Origin: Roseburia hominis
GTDB lineage: Bacteria; Bacillota; Clostridia; Lachnospirales; Lachnospiraceae
Length of the DNA stretch: 64,000 bases
Assembly: GCF_021531695.1 (NCBI RefSeq)
Contig: NZ_JADYUI010000006.1
Coordinates: 1 to 64,000 of the forward strand
Direction: 5' to 3'
Each line of letters opens with the position of its first letter. Position 1 is the stretch's first letter. Positions 7,275 to 16,602 of this stretch are shown piece after piece. Both the position numbers and the translations under genes were made by a program. The notes below the pieces were generated by a model. That model did not search any database, had not been told where the DNA came from, and saw only the letters and a list, made by a program, of their open reading frames with translations.

Positions 7275-8969
7275 TTATTTCAATCGAAACATTTTTACAA
7301 TTTTATATAATTCTTTTACATAATCCAGATTATTATTCACTAACTCATAATTATTATTCGTACTTGTTACGACTTCGCTAACCTTTTCTGCCATATCATT
7401 GATTCCTTTGGCCGATTCATTAATCGTCATATCAATTCCCTCAACTGCTCCCGTAACAGAATCTATTCTGACATTTAAATCAGAAACGGATTTTTCTACA
7501 TTTCCCATTCCTTCTTTATAAATACCGGCATCTTCCTTATACTGCATACCGATTTCCTGGAATGACTGATAATCCTTTAATACTGTATTCTCAAGAAAAT
7601 CAATAGATACTCCAAGGCTGTCTGTCATACTGGAAACGGCAACCTTAACTTCCTTTATAATCTGATCAATATCTTCTACCGTCTGTGAAGTCTGATTTGC
7701 AAGATTTCCTATCTCATTTGCCACAACGGCAAACCCTTTTCCTGCTTCTCCTGCTCTTGCTGCTTCAATGCTTGCATTTAAAGCTAACAAACTGGTCTGC
7801 GAAGAAATGGAACGAATTGCCTCTGTCAATTCATTAATCTTATCCACCGATTTAGACTCCTCGATTGCCCGCTCGGTTCTTTGTTTTACATCCTGATACA
7901 TGTCTTCCGTACGTCTGCTTGCTTCCTCGGTCGTTCTTTGCATATCATTTGCACGCTTCATAACTTCATTGGAATTATCGGCACCTTCTTTCGAAAGCTC
8001 TAAAATTTCATCCGCTTCGCGCTTCATATTTGTAATTTCTTCATTGATACGATCTGTTGTGGCAGAAGTTTCTTCCATGCCGGCTGCCAGCTCCTCTGTT
8101 GTGGCAGAATTATCCGTACATACCAGATTAATCGTATTACTGCTTTCTCTTAACTGATTGGTATTATCTTCCAGTTCCTTGCATGCAGTCTCAATACTTC
8201 CAACAATTTCACGAAGACTCTTTCGCATCACATGAGTTGCACGACTGATGGCACCAATCTCATCTTTTCTGCGATACAGCTTATCCATATTCTTATTCGG
8301 TACAAAATGAAACTGCGAAGTGTCCGTTATAATCTTTGTCATCTTTCGAATCGGCTTTACAATTCGAAGCGATGACATATAAGCTCCAATAATCGCTATA
8401 ATCATGATAAAGACTGCTAAAAGAATTGCCTCACGTGTCATCTTAGCTTCCGATGCCAGGATATCTTCTCTGTCTTCGGTTGCTACTACGATACTGCCAT
8501 TCTTTAATTTTGCACAGGCTGCATATTTTGTGGAACCCTGATAGTCATATTCCCCCACCATATTTTCCGCCGAATCCTGTATCATCTGCTGTACAACTTC
8601 ACTTTCGGCTTTTGTTCCGATTTTATCTGCCTGCGGGTGATATAGAATCGTCCCCTCATCATCTACCAGATAACTGTAAAACGACTCTATTCCTTCTAAT
8701 TTTTCCCCCTGCATGATTTTCGCATACAATTCCGTAGATGGTTCTGTTTCAGCTAACGCTATATCCAAAAATGATGCAGAACTTTCTGCAAGACTACGTA
8801 ATGCATCCTTTGCCTGTCCTGTCATCATATTTCGATACCCGGGTACCAGCACTACCAGCATAACAATCAGTGCCATAGCCACGGCAATTAATACATTCCT
8901 GCAGATTTCTGCACTTAAAGAATGAAAAAAACTGATCTTTTCTGTATTTTCGTTACTATTTTCGCTCAT
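7275..8969 (-). CDS. Methyl-accepting chemotaxis protein
   Basis: 564 aa chemoreceptor. Transmembrane helices lie at about 20-42 and 180-200, flanking a single extracellular sensor domain of about 135 residues (Cache-like by length and the [14 protein letters not shown] motif). A HAMP domain (about 200-260) and a long cytoplasmic coiled coil follow. The conserved hairpin tip that contacts CheA and CheW is visible as [20 protein letters not shown]. No C-terminal CheR-tethering pentapeptide is present. It has its own sigma-A-type promoter and converges with the FliD-like gene. The ligand is unknown. Confidence 0.93.
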   Translation of the reverse strand: MSENSNENTEKISFFHSLSAEICRNVLIAVAMALIVMLVVLVPGYRNMMTGQAKDALRSLAESSASFLDIALAETEPSTELYAKIMQGEKLEGIESFYSYLVDDEGTILYHPQADKIGTKAESEVVQQMIQDSAENMVGEYDYQGSTKYAACAKLKNGSIVVATEDREDILASEAKMTREAILLAVFIMIIAIIGAYMSSLRIVKPIRKMTKIITDTSQFHFVPNKNMDKLYRRKDEIGAISRATHVMRKSLREIVGSIETACKELEDNTNQLRESSNTINLVCTDNSATTEELAAGMEETSATTDRINEEITNMKREADEILELSKEGADNSNEVMKRANDMQRTTEEASRRTEDMYQDVKQRTERAIEESKSVDKINELTEAIRSISSQTSLLALNASIEAARAGEAGKGFAVVANEIGNLANQTSQTVEDIDQIIKEVKVAVSSMTDSLGVSIDFLENTVLKDYQSFQEIGMQYKEDAGIYKEGMGNVEKSVSDLNVRIDSVTGAVEGIDMTINESAKGINDMAEKVSEVVTSTNNNYELVNNNLDYVKELYKIVKMFRLK

Positions 8970-9004
8970 GTAAAACCCCTTCCTTTATCTTCCAATCTGT
9001 CTGT

Positions 9005-9033
9005 ATTATAGTAAATCCTATGCATTTCTTCAA
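9005..9033 (-). promoter_or_regulatory. Sigma-A promoter of the chemoreceptor gene
   Basis: On the minus strand TTGAAG (9028-9033), a 17-bp spacer and consensus TATAAT (9005-9010), about 35 bp before the start codon. Confidence 0.75.
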
Positions 9034-9079
9034 CACTTTTCTTTACATTTTATTCCTTTCACAATATGTATTTACATCA

Positions 9080-9110
9080 AATCAAGACTCGCTTTCTGCA
9101 AGTCTTGATT
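9080..9110 (-). terminator. Terminator downstream of mecA
   Basis: AATCAAGACT and AGTCTTGATT form a 10-bp stem with a 10-base loop between mecA and the chemoreceptor promoter. The T-run on the minus strand is short, so it may be an inefficient terminator. Confidence 0.55.
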
Positions 9111-9131
9111 CAAAAATTATCTCCCGGTTGA

Positions 9132-9692
9132 TTATAAATTTACTAATACCTGCAATGCATGTTCCGGAATGATTGTCTTAGCATGCTCACGTAAAAATGC
9201 CGCTTTCCAACTATTTTCCTCTACACTTTGTGCAAATTCAAATGCTGCCGCAAAAAACCGATCCACTTCTCTCATATCTGCATCCTTCAAATCCACAATC
9301 AGCACCAGTCTGTTTTGATTTTTATACAACGCAGCATCCTCATATCTGCCCCACTCTACTTTTTTTCCAAAGGCAATACACTCTGACAATGTATTAAAAT
9401 ATAAGATTCCGGTAAACTCTTCGATTCCACTTTCCTCTGTTGCTATCTCTTTCTTATCCGAAAATGTAAGTACCAGTGCATTTCCCGGAATACATACTGC
9501 CTGCACCGTTTTGGTTCCATCCCCCATCGGACAACCCATCTCCTCTTCTGCCATATCCAAGATTTCATTCAAAAAATCCTGTGCTTTTTCGGTATTTGAA
9601 AAAATATCTTCTACCCTTAATCCATAGCGCTGCATTTCTTCTTCTGTAACTACGCATTGAATATTACTCCCATCAATCATTTTAAACCTCAT
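9132..9692 (-). CDS. mecA: MecA-family ClpC adaptor
   Basis: 186 aa, somewhat shorter than the ~220 aa of Bacillus subtilis MecA. The N-terminal domain (about 1-80) shows the MecA pattern: MRFKMIDGSNIQCVVTEEEM, then LRVEDIF, then a helix ending DMAEEEMG. The C-terminal alpha/beta domain (about 95-186) would bind ClpC and target substrates to ClpCP. In Bacillus it controls competence through ComK and also sporulation factors; the target here is unknown. It is monocistronic between the sigH operon and the chemoreceptor gene. Confidence 0.8.
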   Translation of the reverse strand: MRFKMIDGSNIQCVVTEEEMQRYGLRVEDIFSNTEKAQDFLNEILDMAEEEMGCPMGDGTKTVQAVCIPGNALVLTFSDKKEIATEESGIEEFTGILYFNTLSECIAFGKKVEWGRYEDAALYKNQNRLVLIVDLKDADMREVDRFFAAAFEFAQSVEENSWKAAFLREHAKTIIPEHALQVLVNL

Positions 9693-9856
9693 AACATCAC
9701 GCTTTCTGCATCCTCTCAGATGCTTTTTGATATTCGGATATCTACGCTTCTCTATAGTAATATTTTACCATAATTCATTCTATTTTTTAAGCATTTTTTT
9801 AAATTTTTTAGATATTTTTTCATTTTTCTTCTTCTATTTCAGACAAATAAAAGCGT
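9693..9856. other. Intergenic region upstream of mecA
   Basis: AT-rich, with no hairpin or promoter strong enough to call. It separates mecA from the end of the cysE-sigH operon, and no clear terminator for that operon is visible. Confidence 0.35.
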
Positions 9857-10279
9857 TTAGGAATGTTTCTTCTTGTTCATTTTCCACATTTTATACTTAT
9901 AGACAGCTATAATCAAAATGCATAGTATAATTGCAATCCAGAAAAATACAGGATTTCCATAAATACCCATAGCATCACAAACTGCTGTATAACATGTCAT
10001 GGTAACTAAAACCACCTTAAGATCACGAGCCAGTAAAAATGCATACTGTTCATTTTCTTCTGTCACCGGTATTAAAATATTCCATATTTTTGTGTAACGC
10101 TCCATCACACTTAACAATAAATAAATCCCTACCATCAAAAGACAGGTTGTTATCGTATAAAAAACGGAAGCCCCGCTGTCCATCATATAATAGATTTCCA
10201 ATCCGATACTTCCACATAATCCAAACAGACAAAGTAATTCCATTACAAGGTTCACTCTATTTTTCCTGTTGTACTGCAT
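9857..10279 (-). CDS. Small four-helix membrane protein
   Basis: 140 aa with four predicted membrane helices (about 10-28, 38-56, 82-100 and 108-126) and a lysine-rich C-terminus (KYKMWKMNKKK). It is the last gene of the cysE-cysS-mrnC-rlmB-sigH run, 12 bp after sigH, with an AGGAG ribosome site. No family is recognised. In Bacillus the equivalent position holds rpmGB and secE, and this is neither. Co-transcription with sigH is its only functional hint. Confidence 0.7.
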   Translation of the reverse strand: MQYNRKNRVNLVMELLCLFGLCGSIGLEIYYMMDSGASVFYTITTCLLMVGIYLLLSVMERYTKIWNILIPVTEENEQYAFLLARDLKVVLVTMTCYTAVCDAMGIYGNPVFFWIAIILCILIIAVYKYKMWKMNKKKHS

Positions 10280-10291
10280 ATTTTTCTCCTA

Positions 10292-10912
10292 TTAGGCATT
10301 TTTTAATTTGTTTCGAATCCTCTGCAAGGCATTATCAATTGATTTTGCAGATTTTTGCATTACTTCCGCAATTTTTGTGTAATTCATCCCCTGCAGATAA
10401 TATGCAAGCACCTCTTTTTCCATCGGACTTAAAACGCTGTCTGCCTTTTTTCTCATCTGTTCTAATTCCTCTTTATTAATAACAATCTGCTCCGGATTTG
10501 TTCCTGACAATTCTTCCAAAAGTTCCGGCAGATTTTCCCCAGACTCATTTTCCTCACTTGCCGACAAAGAAATATAAGAATTTAGTGGCGCATGCTTTTT
10601 CCGGTTCGATGCTTCCATCGCAGTATACATTTGTCTTGAAATACAGATTTGGGCAAAATGAAAAAAAGAACTGTCCTTTTCTTTATCATAATCACGGATT
10701 GCCTTAAACAGACCAATCATCCCTTCCTGTATCAGATCATCCGTATCTCCACCAATCAAAAACAATACCTTTGCTTTCTTTTTTACCAGATTTTTGTATT
10801 TATTCAACAGATAATCCATAATTTCCGTTTCATTTTTTTCCCGTAAAGCGAAAATCAATTCTTCGTCTGAATAATTCTCATAGATTACCGTATTCCCCAA
10901 ACTCTCCTGCAT
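10292..10912 (-). CDS. sigH: RNA polymerase sigma factor SigH
   Basis: 206 aa sigma-70 family protein of the SigH (Spo0H) type, the early-stationary and sporulation-onset sigma. Region 2 includes GDTDDLIQEGMIGLFKAIRDYD and region 4 includes MNYTKIAEVMQKSAKSIDNA, the helix-turn-helix reading the -35. The start at 10912 is preferred because GGAGG lies five bases upstream; an ATG four codons earlier overlaps that ribosome site. The gene order cysE-cysS-mrnC-rlmB-sigH matches Bacillus subtilis apart from the missing yacP, which supports the specific assignment. Confidence 0.92.
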   Translation of the reverse strand: MQESLGNTVIYENYSDEELIFALREKNETEIMDYLLNKYKNLVKKKAKVLFLIGGDTDDLIQEGMIGLFKAIRDYDKEKDSSFFHFAQICISRQMYTAMEASNRKKHAPLNSYISLSASEENESGENLPELLEELSGTNPEQIVINKEELEQMRKKADSVLSPMEKEVLAYYLQGMNYTKIAEVMQKSAKSIDNALQRIRNKLKNA

Positions 10913-10927
10913 ATTTTCCTCCATATG

Positions 10928-11674
10928 CTATCTTCTCTGTCTTACCATCTCATACGCAAGTACTCCGCATGCAACAGATGCATTCAAAGAATCAATGTCT
11001 CCCTGCATCGGTATCGATGCTACAAAATCACAATTTTCTTTTACTAATTTGCTGACACCTTCTCCTTCATTTCCAATGACGAGTCCCATCGGACCGGTCA
11101 AATCCAGATCATACATCGGTGTTCCATCCATATCTGCACACACAAACCAGATTCCTTCTTTTTTTAATTCTTTCATCGTCTGCGAAAGATTCGTGACCTT
11201 TGCAACCGGCGTATAATTAATCGCGCCTGCAGACGCCTTTGCAACAGTTGCGGTAAGTCCTACTGCACGACGTTTTGGAATAATCACTCCATGTGCCCCC
11301 GCAAGATTTGCAGTTCGTATAATTGCCCCCAAATTATGCGGATCCTCAATATTATCCAACAAGATCAAAAATGGTGGCTCTCCTTTTTCTTTTGCACGAT
11401 TTAAAATATCTTCAACCTCAGCATAATGATACGCTGCAGCATAGGCGATCACTCCCTGATGCTTTTTCGTCTCAGAAATCTGGTCTAAGCGTTCTTTTGT
11501 TACAAAATTAACAATCGTATCATTTTTTCTTGCTTCTCGCATAATAGACTGTATCGGTCCATCCTTACAGCCATCTAAAACAAATAATTTATCAATTGTC
11601 TTTCCGGAACGAAATGCTTCTAAAACAGCATTTCTTCCTTCGATTTTTAACCCTTCATTTATTTCATTTTCCAT
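10928..11674 (-). CDS. rlmB: 23S rRNA (guanosine-2'-O-)-methyltransferase RlmB
   Basis: 248 aa SpoU-family (SPOUT) methyltransferase that methylates the 2'-OH of G2251 in the 23S peptidyl-transferase loop. An N-terminal L30e-like RNA-binding domain (about 8-85: KIEGRNAVLEAFRSGKTIDK) precedes the knotted SAM domain. That domain shows the three SpoU motifs: NIEDPHNLGAIIRTA, GLVIGNEGEGVSKLV and IPMQGDIDSLNASVA. It lies 15 bp after mrnC, within the cysteine T-box operon. Confidence 0.93.
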   Translation of the reverse strand: MENEINEGLKIEGRNAVLEAFRSGKTIDKLFVLDGCKDGPIQSIMREARKNDTIVNFVTKERLDQISETKKHQGVIAYAAAYHYAEVEDILNRAKEKGEPPFLILLDNIEDPHNLGAIIRTANLAGAHGVIIPKRRAVGLTATVAKASAGAINYTPVAKVTNLSQTMKELKKEGIWFVCADMDGTPMYDLDLTGPMGLVIGNEGEGVSKLVKENCDFVASIPMQGDIDSLNASVACGVLAYEMVRQRR

Positions 11675-11689
11675 CTGATTCTCCGTTCT

Positions 11690-12136
11690 TTACACTGTTT
11701 TTCCTGTCTTTATATCATAATGCGAAAGTCCGCACTTTACCAGTTCCACAATCCTGCCAAATTCATCTTTCAAATACAAATAGCCCATCAAAGCTTCAAA
11801 TCCGGTTGCCCTTCTGTAATCCGACATGGTCGCATTCTTCGCCATTGTCGGTGATTTTGCATTTCTGCCTCTTCTGTAAACATCCTCTTCCTCTTCCGTT
11901 AAAAGCGGCAAAATTGCGTTCATCATCTCGGACTGCGCATGTGCTTTTACAAGCTGACTGGTCGTCTGATGCAGCTTTGCCGCTTTCGTGTTTCCTCTGT
12001 CTACCACAACGGAACGGATAACCAGATCATAAATGCCATCACCGATATAAGCTAACGTAAGTGGCGAATATGTTTTAATATCTACCTCTTCTATTGCAAA
12101 CTGTTCTTTAATATATGCATTTATGCCCTTTTCCAT
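11690..12136 (-). CDS. mrnC: Mini-ribonuclease III
   Basis: 148 aa. It is an RNase III catalytic domain without the double-strand RNA-binding domain, as in MrnC, which matures 23S rRNA. The signature [17 protein letters not shown] holds the metal-binding aspartate, and [13 protein letters not shown] corresponds to the second acidic helix. The start overlaps the 3' end of cysS by 16 bp. Confidence 0.92.
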   Translation of the reverse strand: MEKGINAYIKEQFAIEEVDIKTYSPLTLAYIGDGIYDLVIRSVVVDRGNTKAAKLHQTTSQLVKAHAQSEMMNAILPLLTEEEEDVYRRGRNAKSPTMAKNATMSDYRRATGFEALMGYLYLKDEFGRIVELVKCGLSHYDIKTGKTV

Positions 12137-13527
12137 TTTACTCCTTCTCTGGTATCCTCTAAAACGATTCCCATCTCTAACAATGTATCACGAATTTCAT
12201 CTGCACGTGCGAAATTCTTTTCTTTTCTTGCCATCTGACGTTCTTCAATCAGTTTTTCAATATCTGCATCTAAAATTTCCTGTTTGCGTTCCACAATAAT
12301 TCCAAGCACATCACATAAGGTAAATAGCCTCTGATACATTGCCTCTAAATATGCTTTACTGCTCTCTGCCGAAGCATTGGAATTTGCAAATTTTACAAAT
12401 TCAAAAACGCTTGCTACCGCATCTGCCGTATTTGCATCATCATCCATGGCAGCTTCAAATTTTTTTACAAATAATTCCGTTTGTTCAAACAATTCATTTT
12501 CTTCCCCTGTCATGTCCTCTTTCTCTGTCACACCGGATAAATGTTTCAGATTCTCTGCCGCGGTAATAATACGTTCTAAACTATTTTTTGCCACATCCAT
12601 TAATTCTTTGCTGAAATTAAGCGGTGTACGATAATGCGCATTCAGCATAAAAAAGCGAAGAACCTGTAAATCGTATTTTTCTCCGATTTCACGAACCGTA
12701 AAGAAATTCCCTAAAGATTTTGACATTTTCTGGTTATTAATATTCAAAAATCCATTGTGCATCCAGTAATTTGCAAATGGTACACCATTGGCAGCCTCAG
12801 ACTGTGCAATCTCATTTTCGTGATGTGGAAATACCAAATCTTCACCGCCGGCATGAATATCAATGGTATCACCAAGATATTTTTTTGCCATCACGGAACA
12901 TTCAATATGCCAGCCCGGGCGTCCTTTGCACCACGGAGATTCCCAATATGGCTCTCCTTCCTTTTTCGGTTTCCAAAGTACAAAATCAAGCGGGTCTTCT
13001 TTTAACTCCCCGGTCACTTTGATATCTCTATGTCCCGCCTCCAGATCATCGATATTCTTATGGGAAAGCTTTCCGTATCCATCAAATTTTCTGGTACGAT
13101 AATAAACCGTTCCATCTTCTGCCGCATATGCATAGCCTTTTTCAATCAGAGTCTCTATCATCTCAATCATTCCGGCAATTTCATTCGTCGCAAGCGGATT
13201 CGTCGTAGCAGGTTTAATATTTAAGTCTGCCATATCTTTTTTACACTCTTTAATAAAACGAGTGGATATTTCTTCTGCTGTTGTATTTTCCTCGATTGCT
13301 GCCTTAATAATCTTATCGTCTACATCTGTAAAATTGGAAACATACGTTACCTCATACCCTTTATATTCTAAATAGCGACGAAACGTATCAAAAATAATCA
13401 TCGGTCTTGCATTCCCGATATGAATATAATTATAGACCGTTGGTCCGCAGACATACATGCGGACTTTTCCTTCTTCAATTGGCTTAAATTCCTCTTTTTT
13501 TCTCGTCAATGTATTATAAATCTTCAT
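12121..13527 (-). CDS. cysS: Cysteinyl-tRNA synthetase
   Basis: 468 aa class-I synthetase charging tRNA-Cys. The HIGH motif appears as YIHIGNARP (about 34-42), and zinc and cysteine ligands as [10 protein letters not shown] and [19 protein letters not shown] is exact in [12 protein letters not shown] (about 266-277). The C-terminal helical and anticodon-binding part ends in GVKWKRA. Its start overlaps the end of cysE by 14 bp. Expression should respond to uncharged tRNA-Cys through the leader before cysE. Confidence 0.97.
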   Translation of the reverse strand: MKIYNTLTRKKEEFKPIEEGKVRMYVCGPTVYNYIHIGNARPMIIFDTFRRYLEYKGYEVTYVSNFTDVDDKIIKAAIEENTTAEEISTRFIKECKKDMADLNIKPATTNPLATNEIAGMIEMIETLIEKGYAYAAEDGTVYYRTRKFDGYGKLSHKNIDDLEAGHRDIKVTGELKEDPLDFVLWKPKKEGEPYWESPWCKGRPGWHIECSVMAKKYLGDTIDIHAGGEDLVFPHHENEIAQSEAANGVPFANYWMHNGFLNINNQKMSKSLGNFFTVREIGEKYDLQVLRFFMLNAHYRTPLNFSKELMDVAKNSLERIITAAENLKHLSGVTEKEDMTGEENELFEQTELFVKKFEAAMDDDANTADAVASVFEFVKFANSNASAESSKAYLEAMYQRLFTLCDVLGIIVERKQEILDADIEKLIEERQMARKEKNFARADEIRDTLLEMGIVLEDTREGVKWKRA

Positions 13528-14251
13528 AATTTCCTCCAGATTTTCTATTATTTTTCCATAACCTTTTTTCCTGCTGGCATTTCTCGTGTTCTTCCCGCAA
13601 AGTTTTTAATTCTTTTTCCAGATCAATCACTTCATTACAAAGTGCAGAATTTTCTTTTTGCAGTAAATCAATGTCTTCTTTCACCGGATCCGGTAAATGA
13701 ATCTGATCCATGTCATTTCTCGGCACTTTCACATTATCTCTTTTTACAATTCTGCCCGGGACACCAACAACCGTACAGTTCGGTGGAACTTCTTCAATCA
13801 CAACACTGCCGGCACCGATTTTGGAATTTTCACCGATCGTAAAAGAACCGATGATTTTAGCACCTGCACTGACCATAACGTTATCTTCGAGCGTCGGATG
13901 CCTTTTTCCGGTTTCCTTTCCGGTACCGCCTAAAGTCACACCCTGATACAACGTAACGTTATCACCGATAATTGCCGTCTCTCCTATGATAACACCGGCT
14001 CCATGATCAATAAAAAATCCCTTTCCAATCGTCGCTCCCGGATGAATCTCGATTCCTGTTTTTCTTGCTGCCCGCTGTGAAATCCATCTTGCCAGAAAAT
14101 AATGTCCTTTTAAGTACAATTTATGAGCTCTGTGATAACTTAACATCACCCAGAACGTCGGATACAAAAAAACCTCTGCCGACGTTTTAATCGCCGGATC
14201 TCTTTCTTTTATTATCTGAATTTCTTCTTTGACAAATTGAAAAAATCCCAT
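13514..14251 (-). CDS. cysE: Serine O-acetyltransferase
   Basis: 245 aa. It makes O-acetyl-L-serine from serine and acetyl-CoA, the first step of cysteine synthesis. Left-handed beta-helix hexapeptide repeats run from about 64 to 160 ([31 protein letters not shown]). The length and missing N-terminal helical domain match the short Firmicute form. Residues about 170-245 are a charged, probably coiled-coil tail ([20 protein letters not shown]) not present in typical short CysE proteins of roughly 170-220 aa. It is the first gene after the cysteine T-box. Confidence 0.93.
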   Translation of the reverse strand: MGFFQFVKEEIQIIKERDPAIKTSAEVFLYPTFWVMLSYHRAHKLYLKGHYFLARWISQRAARKTGIEIHPGATIGKGFFIDHGAGVIIGETAIIGDNVTLYQGVTLGGTGKETGKRHPTLEDNVMVSAGAKIIGSFTIGENSKIGAGSVVIEEVPPNCTVVGVPGRIVKRDNVKVPRNDMDQIHLPDPVKEDIDLLQKENSALCNEVIDLEKELKTLREEHEKCQQEKRLWKNNRKSGGNYEDL

Positions 14252-14296
14252 ATCATCTGCTTCCTTTCCTACTGTTTTTCTTCCTATTAAATTAAA

Positions 14297-14572
14297 TGTT
14301 TTTTTGCTGTTTTTGTTACAACAAAAACAGCGGATAACTTCTTAGAGACGAAGTTATCCGCGGTTCCACTCTATCTAAAGATGCCTGTTACATCTTTCCC
14401 TCTGCTACTAACGCGTAGTAAACGTATCAGGCTACTTTCTTTCACCCAATCTGCTCCCGGACGCACTTTCAGATAAGTCTCATAAAAACTGCTCCCAGCC
14501 AATGGCAATTTCTCTCTGATACGATAGCTTTCTTACTCTTTCCGTTCTATGCATTTATCCTTATACAACCAG
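14297..14572 (-). promoter_or_regulatory. T-box riboswitch leader, cysteine specific
   Basis: The minus-strand leader of cysE contains the T-box antiterminator core AGTGGAACCGCGG (14358-14370), which overlaps the start of the terminator stem. Upstream, GAAAGTGCGTCCGGGAG aligns with the Stem I specifier region of known T-boxes (GAAC-codon-...GGAG) and places TGC, a Cys codon, at the specifier position. Uncharged tRNA-Cys should pair with it and permit read-through into cysE, cysS and the downstream genes. Confidence 0.93.
14329..14361 (-). terminator. T-box-controlled terminator
   Basis: GCGGATAACTTC and GAAGTTATCCGC form a 12-bp stem followed on the minus strand by TGTTTTTGTT. It shares CCGCGG with the antiterminator, which is the expected mutually exclusive arrangement. 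Confidence 0.92.
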
Positions 14573-14577
14573 AGTTA

Positions 14578-14606
14578 AGTTTACGCAAAATATCCCTGTT
14601 TGTCAA
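14578..14606 (-). promoter_or_regulatory. Promoter of the cysE-sigH operon
   Basis: On the minus strand TTGACA (14601-14606), a 17-bp spacer and TAAACT (14578-14583). It lies immediately after the ispF stop codon and just before the T-box leader. Confidence 0.8.
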
Positions 14607-14608
14607 GA

Positions 14609-15154
14609 CTATTTTCCCCTTTTACAACCACCGCAAGACCCGCAGGGCGTTTCGGTTCCACCGACATAGGCACTGTTTTCATAAATGGAGGATAACGCAC
14701 AGATGGCCTGTGCAGAAATTCCTTCTTCCCTTCCGGTAAATCCAAGTCCTTCCTCCGTAGTTGCCTTGATATTGACTTGATTTTTTGAAATACCAAACAC
14801 TCCTGCTATATTTTCTTCCATCTCATCAATAAAAGGACGCATTTTCGGTTTTTGTGCAATAATCGTAGCATCAATATTTTCAATCACATAACATTCTTTT
14901 TCGATTAATTTTCTTACTTCTTCCAACAGCTTCAGACTGGAAATTCCCTTATAATTTTCATCTGTATCCGGAAAATGTTTTCCAATATCTCCCAACGCTG
15001 CTGCTCCAAGCAGTGCATCCATAATGGCATGCAATAACACATCTGCATCCGAATGTCCGAGCAAACCATATCTATGTGGAATCTTTACTCCACCAATGAT
15101 TAAATCTCTGCCCTCTACCAGTTTGTGAACATCATAGCCCATTCCTACCCGCAT
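14609..15154 (-). CDS. ispF: 2-C-methyl-D-erythritol 2,4-cyclodiphosphate synthase
   Basis: 181 aa. It cyclises CDP-ME 2-phosphate in the non-mevalonate isoprenoid pathway. The metal ligands are visible in GYDVHKL (D8, H10) and [14 protein letters not shown]. The start at ATG 15154 is chosen because GGAGG precedes it by seven bases; the longer open frame would add 18 unlikely residues. The usual family length is about 157 aa. The extra C-terminal tail ends [17 protein letters not shown], with a CxxCxxC cluster that is not part of the IspF fold. Confidence 0.93.
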   Translation of the reverse strand: MRVGMGYDVHKLVEGRDLIIGGVKIPHRYGLLGHSDADVLLHAIMDALLGAAALGDIGKHFPDTDENYKGISSLKLLEEVRKLIEKECYVIENIDATIIAQKPKMRPFIDEMEENIAGVFGISKNQVNIKATTEEGLGFTGREEGISAQAICALSSIYENSAYVGGTETPCGSCGGCKRGK

Positions 15155-15184
15155 GATTTTTCCTCCGTTCTTTTCCTTTTTATT

Positions 15185-15498
15185 GATGTTGGGGTCAAAA
15201 GGTCGCAAAAAAACATTAATCTGTCATATTGCACAAAATGAATTTGGTATTTGTGACTTATGAAGGATATTAGATTTTCTTAATGTTCTGTAAACTACTC
15301 CAGCAACTCAGCAACAGGATGTTGATGAGAGCCCATGTTGAGCCATGGATGGCGAATCTTGGGCGGTTGCGGTCGTGCTCCAAACACCTGCCAGAACATT
15401 TAGAAAATGTTATATCCGTAATTCGGAACAAATGACAAATTACATCTTTGTGCAATATGACAAGCAAAAATTAGTTTGCAACCTTTTGACTCCAACAC
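15185..15498. repeat. Outer inverted repeat enclosing structured element copy A
   Basis: Arms at 15185-15209 and 15475-15498 are inverted copies with three mismatches (core GGGGTCAAAAGGT against ACCTTTTGACTCC). They enclose the whole element at 15222-15462 with unequal spacers. The CCTTTTGACCC-type arm also occurs once near 6430. No matching arms surround copy B at 50201-50439. Confidence 0.65.
15222..15462. ncRNA. Structured ~240-nt element, copy A
   Basis: No credible gene. Complementary ends (15222-15237 with 15447-15462) give 16 perfect pairs. A second stem pairs 15265-15290 with 15392-15417, 23 of 26 positions, with T.T mismatches at 15271/15411 and 15281/15401. The apical part can form two hairpins: CTCAGCAAC/GTTGATGAG, and GCCCA/TGGGC enclosing a GCC/GGC stem. 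It ends with GGTTGCGGTCG, which is identical in copy B. Whether it is transcribed, and from which strand, is unknown. The strongest alternative is a non-autonomous mobile element. Confidence 0.6.
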
Positions 15499-15536
15499 CT
15501 TTTACTTAGTCTACCATAAGAAATCCACCAAAACAA

Positions 15537-15565
15537 TTGCCTAATTCTTTCGGCTATGTTAACAT
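15537..15565 (+). promoter_or_regulatory. Promoter of the FecCD/FecE pair
   Basis: TTGCCT (15537-15542), a 17-bp spacer and TAACAT (15560-15565), 39 bp before the chosen start codon. No Fur-type operator is obvious. Confidence 0.55.
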
Positions 15566-15603
15566 ACAAAAGTAATAGGTTTCAAACAAATAAGGATGAT
15601 TTC

Positions 15604-16602
15604 ATGAAAAAGCATAAAAAAATTACGATATTACTTTTATTTATTTTACTTATCTTTGCTGTCATAGCAGGGATATCTTTTGGAAGCGTAATGATAGCAC
15701 CAGAAGATATTATCGCCGCTTTGGGCAAAAAAAATGTGGGAAGTACTGCATATCTTTTAATCACAACGGTTCGTATTCCACGAGTTCTCGGCGGCCTTTT
15801 TGCAGGGATTGGACTTGCCTCTTCCGGCGTTATTTTACAAAGTGTCATGAATAACTCGCTTGCCAGTCCAAATACCATCGGTGTCAATTCAGGCTCCGGT
15901 TTTTTTGTGATGCTCTCCATGCTTCTTTTCCCGGCAAACACTGCGCTTACCCCATTTTTTGCTTTCCTTGGTGCGCTTCTTACTACCATTTCCATCTTTT
16001 TACTTGCTTCCTTATCGGATAGTTCAAGAACCACCATTATTTTAGCGGGTATTACAATTTCTTCTTTTTTGAATGCCGGAATCAATACGATTAAACTTTT
16101 AAATACCGATTTAACCATTAATATGACTTCTTTTTTGATTGGAAGTTTATCCGGATTAACCATGAGTAAGCTGGTTCTGCCATGCACCTGTATTTTGCTT
16201 GCTTTTTTTCTGTCACTCTTTTTTGCCAAGCCTTTAAATATTCTTGGACTGGGTGATGATATTGCACGTTCCTTGGGACTTCGTGTCGGACTGACACGTT
16301 TTCTTCTTCTTACCCTTTCAAGTATTCTTGCCGGATGTGTCGTAAGCTACGCGGGACTGCTTAGCTTTATCGGTCTCATTGTCCCGCATATCTGCAGACA
16401 TCTTTTTGGCAATGACGTACGCTTTTTACTTCCTTGTTCTGCCTTACTTGGCGCGAGTTTTGTTATTTTTTGTGATCTACTTGGAAGAGTTCTTTTTTCT
16501 CCTTTTGAACTGCCTGCCGGTATCATCATGTCTTTTATCGGAGGACCGTTTTTCTTATACCTCCTCCTAAAAAAGAAAGGAGGACGAAGAGTTCATGCTT
16601 AA
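15604..16602 (+). CDS. FecCD-family ABC transporter permease
   Basis: 332 aa, about nine or ten membrane helices. It belongs to the BtuC/FecCD family that moves iron-siderophore, heme or cobalamin. Family motifs are present: VRIPRVLGGLFAGIGLASSG (about 57-76) and, near the end, AGLLSFIGLIVPHICRHLFG, the loop that contacts the ATPase. The start at 15604 removes 16 residues from the longest frame and gives a normal hydrophobic N-terminus after an AAGGAT ribosome site. The coding end overlaps the ATPase gene by 8 bp. No substrate-binding protein is adjacent, so the substrate cannot be named. Confidence 0.9.
   Translation: MKKHKKITILLLFILLIFAVIAGISFGSVMIAPEDIIAALGKKNVGSTAYLLITTVRIPRVLGGLFAGIGLASSGVILQSVMNNSLASPNTIGVNSGSGFFVMLSMLLFPANTALTPFFAFLGALLTTISIFLLASLSDSSRTTIILAGITISSFLNAGINTIKLLNTDLTINMTSFLIGSLSGLTMSKLVLPCTCILLAFFLSLFFAKPLNILGLGDDIARSLGLRVGLTRFLLLTLSSILAGCVVSYAGLLSFIGLIVPHICRHLFGNDVRFLLPCSALLGASFVIFCDLLGRVLFSPFELPAGIIMSFIGGPFFLYLLLKKKGGRRVHA

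Noticed and set aside
15270-15467. 65-codon minus-strand open frame, and the 91-codon one at 50218-50493, sharing the DRNR..FAI segment
   Set aside because: The similarity is explained by the shared structured element. The frames extend through its stems, have no ribosome site and differ outside the conserved DNA blocks, so I do not call them proteins.
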